Below, piece by piece: positions 25,801 through 36,976 of a stretch of DNA of 64,000 bases. Source of the stretch: Mastacembelus armatus (taxonomy: Eukaryota; Chordata; Actinopteri; Synbranchiformes; Mastacembelidae); NCBI RefSeq assembly GCF_900324485.2, contig NC_046649.1, positions 16,735,665-16,799,664 on the forward strand, written 5' to 3'. The translations under genes and the position numbers were made by a program. Below the pieces are notes generated by a model. The model was not told the DNA's origin. It saw only the letters and a list, made by a program, of their open reading frames with translations, and searched no databases. Position 1 is the stretch's first letter; each line of letters starts with the position of its first letter.

Positions 25801-26517
25801 GTGTCATATGAAGCTTTCCAGTTTTTCCAAAACAGAAATAGAGCTCCCAGTTACCGCATCTCTGCAAACACCAGAGAGTTTGAGCTTCTGCAATTAGTCA
25901 ATCATTTTATTTTAAATTTGACCTATGTGCAATAGCTTACAGTTAATACAGTAGACATTAAATCTGATGAATGTAAACTACACCAACTCTTTTCTAAAGT
26001 ACTGAAGTGTCACCAATGAAGAAAAAGAAAACAAATGGAAGTGATGTAGAAAAACTTTAGTATGCAACAGACATTGCACAGGACTTGGAACATGGATGGT
26101 ATTTTCCATATGTTTTCTGATTTAAGACTTCAGTAGTGATGAAAATGTAAAGCAACTTTTTTGCTGGCTTAATGCTGCACAGAAGATGGAAAATAACATT
26201 TGGAGTTCCACCACTTCCATCAAAGATGGTGTCTTAAAAGATTAGACTGGCTCAAAACACAAATGTAAATACTCAAGTACTCATTCCAGTATATATAATT
26301 TCTCTGACTGCACTTAAACCACAGCTGCCATGTTTTTACACTATACAGTTTATCAGGATATCACATCTCTCCTAAAAGCAGCAGCAAAGGTCAAAGAAGA
26401 TGAGTCAGATTTTCTAAGCTCCTGACATCATCACACTGAGTGTTGAACCTTAATGTATTTTAGGTACTGCTTTAAATGTGTCTGAAATCTGAAGTACTAA
26501 AAGCTGAAACCAAATGT

Positions 26518-26523
26518 TTTATT
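26518..26523 (-). terminator. bcl10: Candidate bcl10 poly(A) signal
   Basis: AATAAA on the minus strand about 310 nt past the bcl10 stop. Confidence 0.45.
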
Positions 26524-26740
26524 TTAATTAGACAATTTCTGATTTTGCCAATTCATACTGCACTTTTGTACATCTGCTTATGTTTAAGGATATGACATTT
26601 AGCCTAATTACAAATCTAAGGTAACAATTTGGCACAATTACCAAAAACCTTCAAACATTACCCCAGCCCAGTGACTAAATAGGTCAGAAAAGTAAAACCA
26701 ATGTTCAGTGTGTAATCAAAGGCAACAGAAGCACCAACAA

Positions 26741-26792
26741 GAGGCAACGGAGGATTGTACTAGTTTGAGGCAACAGAGGATTGTACTAGTTT
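26741..26792. repeat. Two-copy 26-bp tandem repeat in bcl10 3' UTR
   Basis: Two adjacent 26-bp units, GAGGCAACRGAGGATTGTAC plus TAGTTT, differing at one base. A degenerate start of a third copy (GGCAACAGA) lies just upstream. No function is apparent. Confidence 0.75.
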
Positions 26793-26830
26793 GTTTCACT
26801 GCATGAAAACTGTCTTTTTGGGATGTGAAG

Positions 26831-28102
26831 TTAAAAGATGCTCCTGTGTGATGTTGGAGTAAGCGAGCGTGATCGGAGGGGCTGGAAGTTCGGGTCCCCT
26901 CCACTACTAGGGCACCCTGCAGCTGCGGCATCGATGTTGGAGGGGGATTCGACCATCACCTCATCCGGCAGCGGAGGAGCTCCTGGGTCTCCAGGCTTTG
27001 GGAGGCTGGAGGAGGTTGTGGAGGAGACTATGGTGATGCTACCACCAGTCACAGAGGCCGAGCTTCCACCTTTCTGTAACGATGGCAGATTGAGTGAGCC
27101 TGCTATGTCTGAAGTAGAAGGGCTTTGCTCTCCGTCTGGATGAAACAGCAGGGTGGAGTTGTTTGAAAACATCATGGGGAGGTCACTGGTTGTGCTCAGA
27201 GTGCTGAGATTGTTCTCAGATGGGGAACTAGAAGCCCCTGCTGTGGAGTGACAGATGAAGAAGGGGACAGTAGGAAGAAAATTTGAATTAAAGCATCAAG
27301 AACCTGTGATACATCAGAAATATACAAGAGATGTGTTTGTGACTTGGCTTTTTCACCTCTGAGAGACTCGATCTTCTCATTTTTGGCCTTTTGCACCTCA
27401 TCTGTGATCTTAGTGATGATAAAGTTTTGAGAACGCAACTCCCTTATGGAGTCAATCAGGGCATCCAGGCCTCGGGGATTCTCAGCCAGGATATCCAGCA
27501 GCATAGCTGTCCTCTTCGTCTGTGTGGTCCTGCAGCTGATTTCCTCAGCATCGTCCCGTGTCAGGATCCTGCGAGAACGCAGGTAGTCGAGGTGGCGTTC
27601 TGCTCGGATCTTGTCACAGAGGTAGTGCCGCAACCTGGTCAGCACCTGGAAACCCACAGCAGCCATGTAGGAGAGGAAAAATGAAAAGAACGTGAGCTGA
27701 CAAGGCCCTGAATAAATACCAAACAAAGACTACAGCAGCTGGTGAAATCACTCACACCTGTTCTGCTCCCTGTGGTACATGGAGTTAGCCAGACTGTGTC
27801 TATTTACAAAAACTGTGCACTCAACCTCCAGCCTGTGTGCTGAACACTGCCTTAATGTCAAACCTTAGAGGGACTGGATGTTGCTGTGGGCACTGGGAGG
27901 GTGTGGTGAGGTATTTCCTCCTTTCACAGGCCGTAAACACCAAACAAGGTACAACTCAAATGGCAGCAGTGTAACAATTCTGTGTGTATTTTCCACATCG
28001 TCTTATCCTACACAACGACGCCTATCTGATCGGTTGAATGATCATACTCACGTCTTTTTTAATCTCTGCCATTTCATCTTCAGTGAGATGAGGAACATCC
28101 AT
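26831..28102 (-). CDS. bcl10: BCL10 CARD adaptor
   Basis: CARD adaptor that polymerises downstream of CARD9/10/11/14 and recruits MALT1 to activate NF-kB. Three exons, 28052-28102, 27357-27645 and 26831-27240, in phase, total 750 nt or 249 aa (human 233). Exon 1 reads MDVPHLTEDEMAEIKKD. Exon 2 holds the CARD (about residues 15-103) with YLCDKIRAERHLDYLRSRRI, DAEEISCRT and NFIITKITDEV. Exon 3 is the Ser/Thr-rich MALT1-binding and regulatory tail, with the family motifs SLNLPSLQ, LPKPGDPGAPPLP and LRSRSLTP near the end. The start and all splice sites give an exact family alignment. It is tandem with mcoln3, as expected from the conserved 1p22-type neighbourhood. Confidence 0.96.
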
Positions 28103-28109
28103 CGCTTTC

Positions 28110-28945
28110 ACCCGAAAAGTGAAAATCCAGGTGTTCAACGAATCACGGCTAAAATAAGTCAATAAGCTAATAACACCGAAAAAAGGCTACATTAATGAAC
28201 TGTAAGCGTTAATCAGCGTGGATCTTCATTATCTGTGGTGATAACAGGCCGTATCCACTGTCCATTCAACTTTTGTGCCTCATGTAAGGAAAACAAAATC
28301 ACCGGACTTCCTGATTGTGTCGAGGTTTTACGTCGACACCAGAGGAGAAGTAGAGACAGCAGAGTCGTCAGTTTCACGCCAAATGCGAATTTATTTAGAT
28401 ACGTGTGAAAAGAATGTCGATTTTCTGTAGGGATGAAGGATTAAGTTCAGGCTGTTCACTTTTTGATCGATTTCAAACGTAGAAAATACTTCTTTCCACA
28501 GGTGACGTGCTGTTCCGGCTCTGCCCGCTGGGTGGCGCTGTTGAACCTCAACACAGTGAACCACCTCAGATATTAGAGATGTGATTCAAAACAAAAACAT
28601 GCCCCGGGATTGAAGAATGATTTAGGTGATTTTTAAGGAAACACTTCATTACAAGTCAACATCCCGCATTAAAAATCTTAAACAAATAAAAGTGCAGTAA
28701 ATTATCCGTTAAAAAGCCTCATTAAGTAGAAATATTGACAAATTATGCCAGTGACTGCAATAATAACAACACATATGGCACTATTATATTGTTAATAGCT
28801 TACTAATGCTTTAATATATAAGCAGAAGTTACTATTGTGGAATAGGAGATAATTACTTCAGTGCATCCCGTCACAAAAATTCATAGGACCATGAGATAAA
28901 ATTATCATAGTAAATAGTAACTGCAGCTATCAGCGTTATTCATCT
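28110..28945. other. bcl10 5' flank
   Basis: Upstream region of bcl10. An ETS-type ACTTCCTG lies near 28303-28310. It has fewer GTTAGC-type words than the other broad promoters here. No exon recognised. Confidence 0.4.
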
Positions 28946-29305
28946 ACCATGTTTTACCAATTTATTCCTATTCCTCGGGTCACATGGATCTGCTGGAGCC
29001 TATTCCAGCTCTCTTTGGGTGAAAGGCAGGGGTACACCCTGGACAGGTCACCAGTCCATCACAGGGCCACATAAAGACAAACAACCTCACACACTCACAC
29101 TCACTCCTATGGGCAATTTAGAGTCACCAATCAACCTGACATACATGTTTTTGGACTGTGGGAGGAAACCGGAGTACCTGGAGAAAACCCACACAAGCAC
29201 AGGGAGAACATGCAAACGCCACACAGAAAGGTCCCTGTTGGGTTTCGAACCAGGAACCTTCTTGCTGTGAGGCAACAGTGCTAACCACTCAGCCACCATG
29301 TTGTC
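28945..29305 (+). repeat. Teleost interspersed repeat (LINE/SINE 3'-end type), long copy
   Basis: Contains the very common fish repeat sequence: CACCCTGGACAGGTCACCAG, CATCACAGGGCCACA, GGCAATTTAGAGTCACCAA, TTTGGACTGTGGGAGGAAAC, GGAGAACATGCAAAC and an end like GAACCTTCTTGCTGTGAGGC. No coding capacity is preserved. The exact family name is not assigned here. Confidence 0.75.
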
Positions 29306-30433
29306 TGTCAGCGTTATATAGAGTAAAATATACAATATTTCCCATTAAGCTGCATTGGAATAATTTATCCAAGTCCCTGGCAGCAGCTTAAGGTGTTGTG
29401 CTTGTACTAACTCTGATACAAAAGTGCTTCATCTGTTGTAAGTTCTTCATGTCAAATGTCAAATTATTTAAACTGAGCAAATGTAAAAGAAAAGGAAAGG
29501 TGTTTGTAATCACTGTCAGTGTGACTAAAAAGCCAGTGCATGAGATGAAGCAAAACAACACTCCAGTAAATTTGAAATAAATTGCAGAATGGCAAAACAC
29601 ATGCAGTTAAGATTTTCACTTCCCTTTAATCATGATACGCCATGAACTGTTTGAGAAAGGGTGCATCCCTGAGGAGATTATTGTCAGACTTGTTTTGTCA
29701 TGTTCTGCAATCTAATACCTACTGTGTAGATGGAAAACACCCTTCCCAAGGAGAACTATGCTAACTGTAAATCAGACATAAGGTTTTCTGTTGCTGCCTT
29801 GAAGGTTTTTCCATGTAATGATAATGATTTGAAATTGAGGGGAAATACAAGCTCCAATAACTTCATGTCTGCTGTTGCATCCTTGCAATTTCTGGAGAAC
29901 TGCAACAAAAGACACCCTTGAAATATCAGGTGTTAAAAGGTGAAACCATATATATGTTGGGGATTAGCCACAGAAGCTGTCGACAGAAACTAACGCCACA
30001 TGCCCACGTTCCTCACGAAAAACCTCATGATGACTCACACGCTTTACGTGCAGAGGGCAGTAGCCTGGAAATAGTGCTGCGTCAGCTGTGGGATATTCAA
30101 CCCAGGGTACGAGACATGTGTGGCCTCTGCAGGGAATGAGGACACAGAAAAAAGGCATTGTTTATAAAAATGATTTGATCAGCTGCACAGCCCCTACAGA
30201 CATCTCTGTCTGTGCAGACTGTGACCTGCTCTAATAGAAGCAAATATATCTCAGACACAATGGAGTTCGCATTGGGTACTACTGGAGGAGTATTTCTGCT
30301 TTTCCATTCTCTGCAGTCAAGTTTGAATTTGTGTTTCAGTATCAATGTGTACAGCATCACAAAATGCTTTTTATGCTTGAATTCTTTTCTCCAACCTCAC
30401 CATCATGTACAGCATCAGCATCTTTGCCATTTG

Positions 30434-30560
30434 TCCACCCACCCATCCATCATTTATACCAGCTTAGTCCTGTTTAGGGCCACTGGGATCTGCTGGAGCC
30501 TACAGCTGTCTTCAGGTGAAAGGCAGGGGCACACCCTGGACAGGTTGCCAATTAATTATC
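30434..30560 (+). repeat. Second, truncated copy of the same fish repeat
   Basis: Shares CCATCCATCATTTATACC, GATCTGCTGGAGCCTA and GAAAGGCAGGGGCACACCC with the 28.9 kb copy, but stops soon after the CCTGGACAGG block. Same orientation. Confidence 0.7.
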
Positions 30561-32860
30561 TAGGTCAATTAAGGACATGTAATTACTAAAAAGGTGCACT
30601 GATTTATTTTTCTTGGATGCTACTGCACAGTATCATATCATATAAGTGGGTAAGGAAGATTAAAGCCATGTCTCCTTAATAGGATAATCCCGAGGATGGG
30701 TAACTACATGTTGCATAACTTCTCAACCCACCTTTGTTTCTGCTGTGGATGGTAACAGGAACTTGGCAGCAAGATGAAAGAAAACACTTCAAATTTGGAC
30801 AATTTCCTTCACAGTGAGAAAGGTTTAATTGTTATGGCTGTTAGAGGAGTAGGTTAGTTTTAATGTGGTTACTGTTTTCTTTCCAAGATTTAGACAAGAA
30901 GATTAATGCTACTCTCATGTTCGAGCCAGCAGTATCTTAGCATAAAGGCTACACGCATGGGAAAACTAAAGGTTTCTTTAAAAAAAACAACATTTGGGAA
31001 CAAGAGCTGGAAAGTACAAAATATTAGAAGCTGTCAAAGCTCATTAGCTGTGATGCTGCACCACCCACTTTTATTAATTTTCTCCTGGAGTATAACATGC
31101 TCCAAAAACAGGGGAACAGTTTACAGATAGTTCTCTTGAGTATTGTGTGTACTCTCTGTCCTGAATGGTGCTAACTCCTAGAGCTTTCGGTAAATTGTTA
31201 CAGTATAAAGTTAACTACAATCTTGAGAAGGAAATGCTGGGACAGAAAACATAGAAAGAAGCTTGGGGAGAATTGTGTTGTTTTCCAGTTCCAGTTCAGT
31301 CCAGTCAATAAAATCATATATTTTATTTTGCAAAGACGTGTGGATGAATTTTACTGTGTCCTTAATCCATCCACTCTTTCTAGGTGTAGTTCTTATGCTA
31401 GACACTCTCGATCAAATCAAACAACAGATTCTGAAACATTCCTGGAGAGAAATATTGACATCAAGCTCTAATCCATCCACACCATAGGTAAATAACAGGA
31501 ATTTCTGATGGAGGAGAGTCATCCTTTTTTCTTGTCAATCCTTTCTACCCTGGAAAGAGCTCTGTGGTCATGTGACATCAGAGTAATTGCATTTAAAAGT
31601 TTATAGTAAACAGTGTTCACATCAACATTGAAGTAGAATTTACATCCATTCAATATATATTCAGATAATGTGGGAGTGGGACATTAGTGTGTCCAGGAAA
31701 ATAAAAGGTTTGTCGACTGTAACACTGTCAGATAGGTCAGTTTAACCTGCAGCTGTAATTCTTTCCTCCAGCTGCCTGTTATATACCCAGTGCTCTTCAT
31801 ACATAACATGGTTCTGCAAATTCTTTATATCACAGCTTTGGAAGGAAAAGTTTCCAGCATCACTGCACCAAGCTCATGCTTGTCCGCTCTTCATCTGCTT
31901 GATCTGGCAGCGACTCAAACTGGCCCTTGTAACCTCCGTTAGATAAGAAGAGGGCTGTGCCAGTCTGCCCATTTTGGCCTCTTGTACTCACAGGTTATAA
32001 TAAAAGGAAATATATTTTTTCCTTGATAATTTTCATTGTTCTTTGATGTGGATAGAAGATGATGCTTTTTATCTTGGCAGCTATTTCAAAGAAACCTACA
32101 ATATTCATCCTTAAAGGAATGTTGCTTCAGGCAATCCTCAAGATTTCTATTTTCTTTTTTTGTTTTTTTTGTGCTTTTTTCATTCTGAACACTCTCATTC
32201 AAACTGAACAAAGGATTGTTGAGGTTTAAACAGGAACCTCTCATCTGCTTTTTGAAATACTGAAGTCAAACTTTAATCCATCCACACCCTAAAATGTGAC
32301 TGACAGGATTTTCATGTTACTTTTAACACCAAGGTTAGAAAATACAAACACTGATGACAGCCAATGTGCAACAGTCTAAACACTGTTCTCATCAGAGATA
32401 GAAATCAAGTTGGTCATAGAAATATGTAGCTTCTCTTCAATATTTATGTCAGAACTTGTGGTGCCCTGATGTTGAATTCCTTCTGGGGCTGCTCTTGCAT
32501 ATATGGAGCTATATATTCTCTGAAATATTTCAGGTATTAGACATTAGGGAAAGGCTCATTGACATTTCATGTAACACTAGAAGTTAACAGATGGGACACA
32601 TGTACAATCTGATGCAATCCTATTAAACTGTTCTACTATAAAGACTACCTTTATGCTGTCAACAATATTGCCAACATATTTTTACACTTTCAAAGAGGTT
32701 TTAATTTGTTCAGAGTATGCATTTTGACACTGACCTCAACAATAATTTTTTTTTTTTTTACATTTCTGACAATGTAAATAAAAGCTGAACATTATATAAT
32801 TGAAAAATAAGCCCTGGAAAAAGTTCAACAAGCTACTTCTCATAGGCTTATGGGAGAACG
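30561..32860. other. Non-coding upstream region of ccn1
   Basis: No exon recognised. Contains a diverged direct duplication (about 31370-31510 and 32160-32310) and scattered CATTCC TEAD-type words at 31437-31442 and, on the minus strand, 32116-32122. It is probably ccn1 regulatory territory. Confidence 0.4.
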
Positions 32861-32870
32861 CGTGGAAGAG

Positions 32871-32877
32871 CATTCCT
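32871..32877 (+). promoter_or_regulatory. TEAD (MCAT) site in ccn1 promoter
   Basis: CATTCCT 63 bp upstream of the TATA box. CCN1/CYR61 is a standard YAP/TAZ-TEAD target, and the position is consistent with that. Short motifs like this also arise by chance. Confidence 0.45.
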
Positions 32878-32911
32878 CTCATAGTTTTGAAACACCTCTT
32901 CAGCCTATGCA

Positions 32912-32918
32912 TACGTCA
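32912..32918 (-). promoter_or_regulatory. CRE-like site in ccn1 promoter
   Basis: TACGTCA (TGACGTA on the minus strand), a CREB/ATF half-site, about 20 bp upstream of the TATA box. Fits the serum- and cAMP-inducible behaviour known for CCN1. Confidence 0.45.
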
Positions 32919-32933
32919 GATCTGCTCAGAGTG

Positions 32934-32940
32934 TATAAAA
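32934..32940 (+). promoter_or_regulatory. ccn1 TATA box
   Basis: TATAAAA 120 bp upstream of the ccn1 ATG, placing the start of transcription near 32965. This is the only clear TATA promoter among the ten genes. Confidence 0.75.
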
Positions 32941-33053
32941 GGAGATGAGGACTCTAAAGAGGGAGAGCAAGCAGTGTTCAGTGTTTAACTCAGTGCCAGT
33001 TCTGGTGTTTGACAGAGGAGATTTACTCAGGAAAGGTCTGCACGTCTCTAAAA

Positions 33054-34651
33054 ATGTGGAAAGTCTGTGTCATTGTGGTCCTCCGTGTTATGCTGGTAAG
33101 GAAACAATTACTGCTTATTCATAAGTTGCTTGTTCAGCTGTTAAGATGATCCATTTTTGGAGCAAATATTGTTTGATGTTCTTTGTTATTTGACTTCAGG
33201 TGTCAGCCTCTTGTCCAGAGCACTGCCTGTGTCCCCCCGAAGTCCCAAGATGTGGATTAGGAATCAGTCTCATTCTGGATAGCTGTGGATGCTGTAATGT
33301 TTGTGCTCGACAGCTCTTCGAAGACTGCAGTAAGACACAGCCATGTGACCACAAGAAGGGACTGGAGTGTAACTTTGGCGGGAGATTTGGTTCTGCAAAG
33401 GGCATCTGTCGAGGTAATGTTCAGTTTTCTCCTCTGTTTTATGAATTTACTCACTTTACACTCTTACCCTCTTTACACTTCTCATTCCAAACCGTACTAC
33501 CTTCTCTGTTTCTCTAAAACAGCAAAATCTGATGGGAGAACATGCGAGTACAATAATAAGATTTACCAGAATGGGGAAATCTTCCATCCAAACTGCAAAC
33601 ACCAGTGCACTTGCATGGATGGTGCTGTTGGATGTGTTTCCCTGTGCCCACATGAGCTCTCGTTGTCCAAATTGGGATGTGTCAAGCCAGGCCAGGTAAA
33701 ATCCCGGAGACAATGCTGTGTGCAACCCGCCTGTCCCAAGGACACAAAGTCAGAAAGCTCTGTGGAAAAGAAGCAAAGCAAAAAGCACAGCAAAGACAGA
33801 GCATCTAAAGATGACTTCAGTAACACAAATGAGTGGGCTCCTGTGTGGAAAGGCAAATCCAAGTCTCTCCCTGGTGAGCACTTTTATACAATGTCCTTTT
33901 CTGATGAGATATTGTTAAAGTATCTAAGAACAAGAAATGTTTGTGAAATTAAAAATATCGCAAAATGTGCAAGTGATGTCTTTTCATTTATGCTTTACAT
34001 CAGATTGTCAGTTGTGCCATTTACTGTTTTTCTCTCTGTACAGCTTTCAGGCGTCACCTGGTTGCCAGAGGCGACAAGTGTGTATCACAGACCACAGCCT
34101 GGTCTCCCTGCTCCAAATCCTGCGGCACTGGAGTATCCACTAGGATGACCAACAGCAACACCCAGTGCAGACTAGTGACAGAGATGCGGATCTGTACAGT
34201 CCGCCCATGCCACCAAAAGACTTTCAGCAGAATGATGGTACAGTCCAAACCTCTTATGTCATGTTTTTTATGTCTTGAAATCCAAAATCCAGTCTTATTC
34301 ATGAATTGTTTTATGTTTAAAACATGCCTGTCGTGTCTTTTCCAACAGAAAGGTAAAAAATGTAACCACCTTGAAAAGACAAGCCATCCCATTAAACTGT
34401 CCTACTCAGGCTGCCGTAGCCTGAAGAAGTTCCAGCCCAAATACTGCGGGTTGTGCTCTGATGGGCAATGCTGCAGGCCTCATCGAACCCAGACAACGCG
34501 TGTCCTCTTCCGATGTAAAAACGGAGAAATCATGAACAGGATGCTGATGATGATCGAGTCTTGCAAATGTGACCACAACTGTGTGGGTGGAAACAAGAAG
34601 ACACCTAACTTCCACAGACTTTTTGATGATAAACACAAACTGAACATGTAA
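33054..34651 (+). CDS. ccn1: CCN1/CYR61 matricellular protein
   Basis: Secreted heparin- and integrin-binding matricellular protein, an immediate-early target of YAP/TEAD and growth factors. Five exons, 33054-33095, 33200-33413, 33523-33873, 34044-34237 and 34349-34651, in phase, total 1104 nt or 367 aa (human 381). Exon 1 encodes the signal peptide ([14 protein letters not shown]). Exon 2 is the IGFBP domain, with [16 protein letters not shown] where the usual GCGCC has Ser first. Exon 3 is VWC ([14 protein letters not shown]) plus a Lys/Ser-rich hinge. Exon 4 is TSP1 ([18 protein letters not shown]). Exon 5 is the cystine knot ([28 protein letters not shown]). One domain per exon is typical of CCN genes. 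Fish have several ccn1 paralogues and this could be a ccn1l copy. The 3' UTR is AU-rich. Confidence 0.94.
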
Positions 34652-35178
34652 AGGAAAAAATAAGTTTAGGTGGAAAGAAGACTATAATAAGTAACATTAA
34701 GTATTGACTGACAGAAAAAAATGCACTGTGAGGTTGCAAACTTATGTAGGATGAATTGTTCATAATTTTGCTTCATACCATTGGAGCCTTATGGTTTGCT
34801 TCTTTGGGAAGCTGTTTTACATGAACAAGTCTTATTTTTTTAGTTAAACCAAAGTTTGTTCATCACTTTTATTTTATTTACACATTAAACATATTTAAGC
34901 CTTTCTTGACAAGACATGTCACATGACGGCAGCTATTAGGTAATTCATTACACAGTATGTCGCCATGTTTCTGTTGTTTTTCTTCACTTTATTTAAAAGA
35001 ATTCATGTGTCATACTTCACTTTGTGTATGGTATTGTAAGATTTATCATGGAATATTGTACAAGAATATTGGTTTGACAACCTGTTGTCTACACTTGCTT
35101 ATGACTGAAGGCTGGGACACATACTCGACTGTGTATTAGCAGGCTGATGAACTGCTAAATTGTCAACTTTGTGATTGT

Positions 35179-35196
35179 ATTTATTTAAAAAATAAA
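35179..35196 (+). terminator. ccn1: ccn1 AU-rich element and poly(A) signal
   Basis: ATTTATTTA at 35179-35187 is followed by AATAAA at 35191-35196. Other ATTTA pentamers lie upstream in the 3' UTR. Together they mark the end of an unstable immediate-early transcript, ending near 35215. Confidence 0.65.
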
Positions 35197-35215
35197 CAGT
35201 AAACCCAGTTTCAGT

Positions 35216-36500
35216 TTGCCAATTGATTTATTTTATTTAAAAAAAAGGAAAATTATGGCTTGGCTATTTTAAAGGGTAGCAGAGAATAATCTAAACTATC
35301 CACAGTGATTTATTGTATGCAGAACACAGGACAAGCCCACGTACAATCCACTGGGTCTGAAATTTGCTGCTATTAAATGCAATAAGGCCAGAGTTAGGTA
35401 AATATATTTGTATTATTTCGTCCTCTTTAAGTTGTATTTAAAAGTTAGCTTGATGAAATGCAAATTTACTTCATTGAAATGCAAATATTCCAGAGGTTAT
35501 TTTCCACCCAGCAGGGTTATACAGCAGTCAGCCGCCCCCACCCCCTCCACCCAAAAGACACACGCTGATGAGCACATAAGCTCAGGTTGTGTTGCTGATG
35601 CGGCTGTATTGTGATACCAACCAAATTTACCAAAACGGAAATGAAACCTTGGTTTCCATCAAATTGCAGACAAACAGCAATGACCAAAGTATGACCAGAA
35701 CAGAAACACGTAAATGGGAAAGATCAGGAGACTGAGTACACGAGCAAAAAATAAACATGGGGTACTGACGCACGCAGATGAAATGGTTCCATCCCATTCA
35801 TTCAGAGCACAACAGAGCTTTGTCTCTGAGAACTTGAGAAGAGCAGTGCTCACTCAGGGGAATATGTCTGCTGCAAAGACATGTAAGAGCCTTTCAGAGG
35901 TCTGGGCTGTGTAGTTTATTACCATAGATACAGTATGGGACCACAAATCAATCAACAGGAGAACAACAAGATCAAAGTACAGAACATGACAAACACAGTC
36001 CAATTTTTTGGGACATCTTGGTAAATCATGCTGCAGCACATACCTGTATCTTTCTATGCCCCTAAGCCTCAGTAATATAAAAGCTTCCATTACAAAAGCA
36101 TGAGAGCAAACCAACATCAGTGGCTTGGAGACATCCTGGTGTTGCATGTATGTTAGTAATTATTTTTAGAACCCTAAAGGCACAAACTTCACAACTGTCA
36201 GCTAAACAAGTGATCTTGAGCCTAATTCGTCTCAGTCCAGCTGAGAGTCAACATAAACACATTAAATATGACATGTCATATATAAATATGTCACATATAA
36301 AACGTCCTATGATCACTTGAACTACTCACTCAACATAAACAAACTGGTTTTCAGCACGAGCACTGAACTGTAAAACGAGCATTTCTGTGTGCCTGGGCTC
36401 CAAATTTCCCATCAGAAACAGTATGTCGATCACAGAAGAATGATAATGATTCAATGGGAGTGAAGATGGAGCATATTTATGATTAAGCGGAGTAGCCTGT
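35216..36500. other. Spacer between ccn1 and odf2l 3' ends
   Basis: Convergent intergenic region, AT-rich, with no recognisable exon or repeat. A candidate minus-strand AATAAA for odf2l lies at 36510-36515. Confidence 0.5.
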
Positions 36501-36976
36501 TAAATGTAGTTTATTCTACCACAGCTAAACTTGGATCATAAGAAGACACACATTTGGTGTTTGTAACACTATTTGCATTCATTAGTACTTTTATAGTAAC
36601 AGTGAACAGTTACAAAGCTTCAAAATATACCAATTTCAACTAGTGACACATACTTTTTCCCTACCTGGAAAAATAGAGACACAAGACACAGTAGCACCAA
36701 GAATTCATAGTCAAAGATTTGCATACAAGAGTGAAAATGTTATGTAATGTTTCTTGGTCTATGGGGAAAAATTACAGTTGATTCCTGATATATGTAGAAA
36801 AAATGTCATACATTTTCATCATGTAGATGTAGATATCCAAAGATACCTCAAATCTATAAGAACTAAGCTCTAGACGAAAATGACATAAATAGGTCTTGTA
36901 AAACATTACAGACAATAATAGTGACATACAATACAAATAAATAACATTTTCAAAATGTAAACGAAGGAATCTTTAG

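Noticed and set aside
26838-27143. 101-codon plus-strand ORF
   Set aside because: Antisense to the last bcl10 exon, which aligns with the family on the other strand.
27646-27726. Extension of the bcl10 CARD exon upstream to an in-frame Met
   Set aside because: It crosses a clear TTTCCAG acceptor, and the true N-terminus (MDVPHLTEDE) is in the separate exon at 28052-28102.
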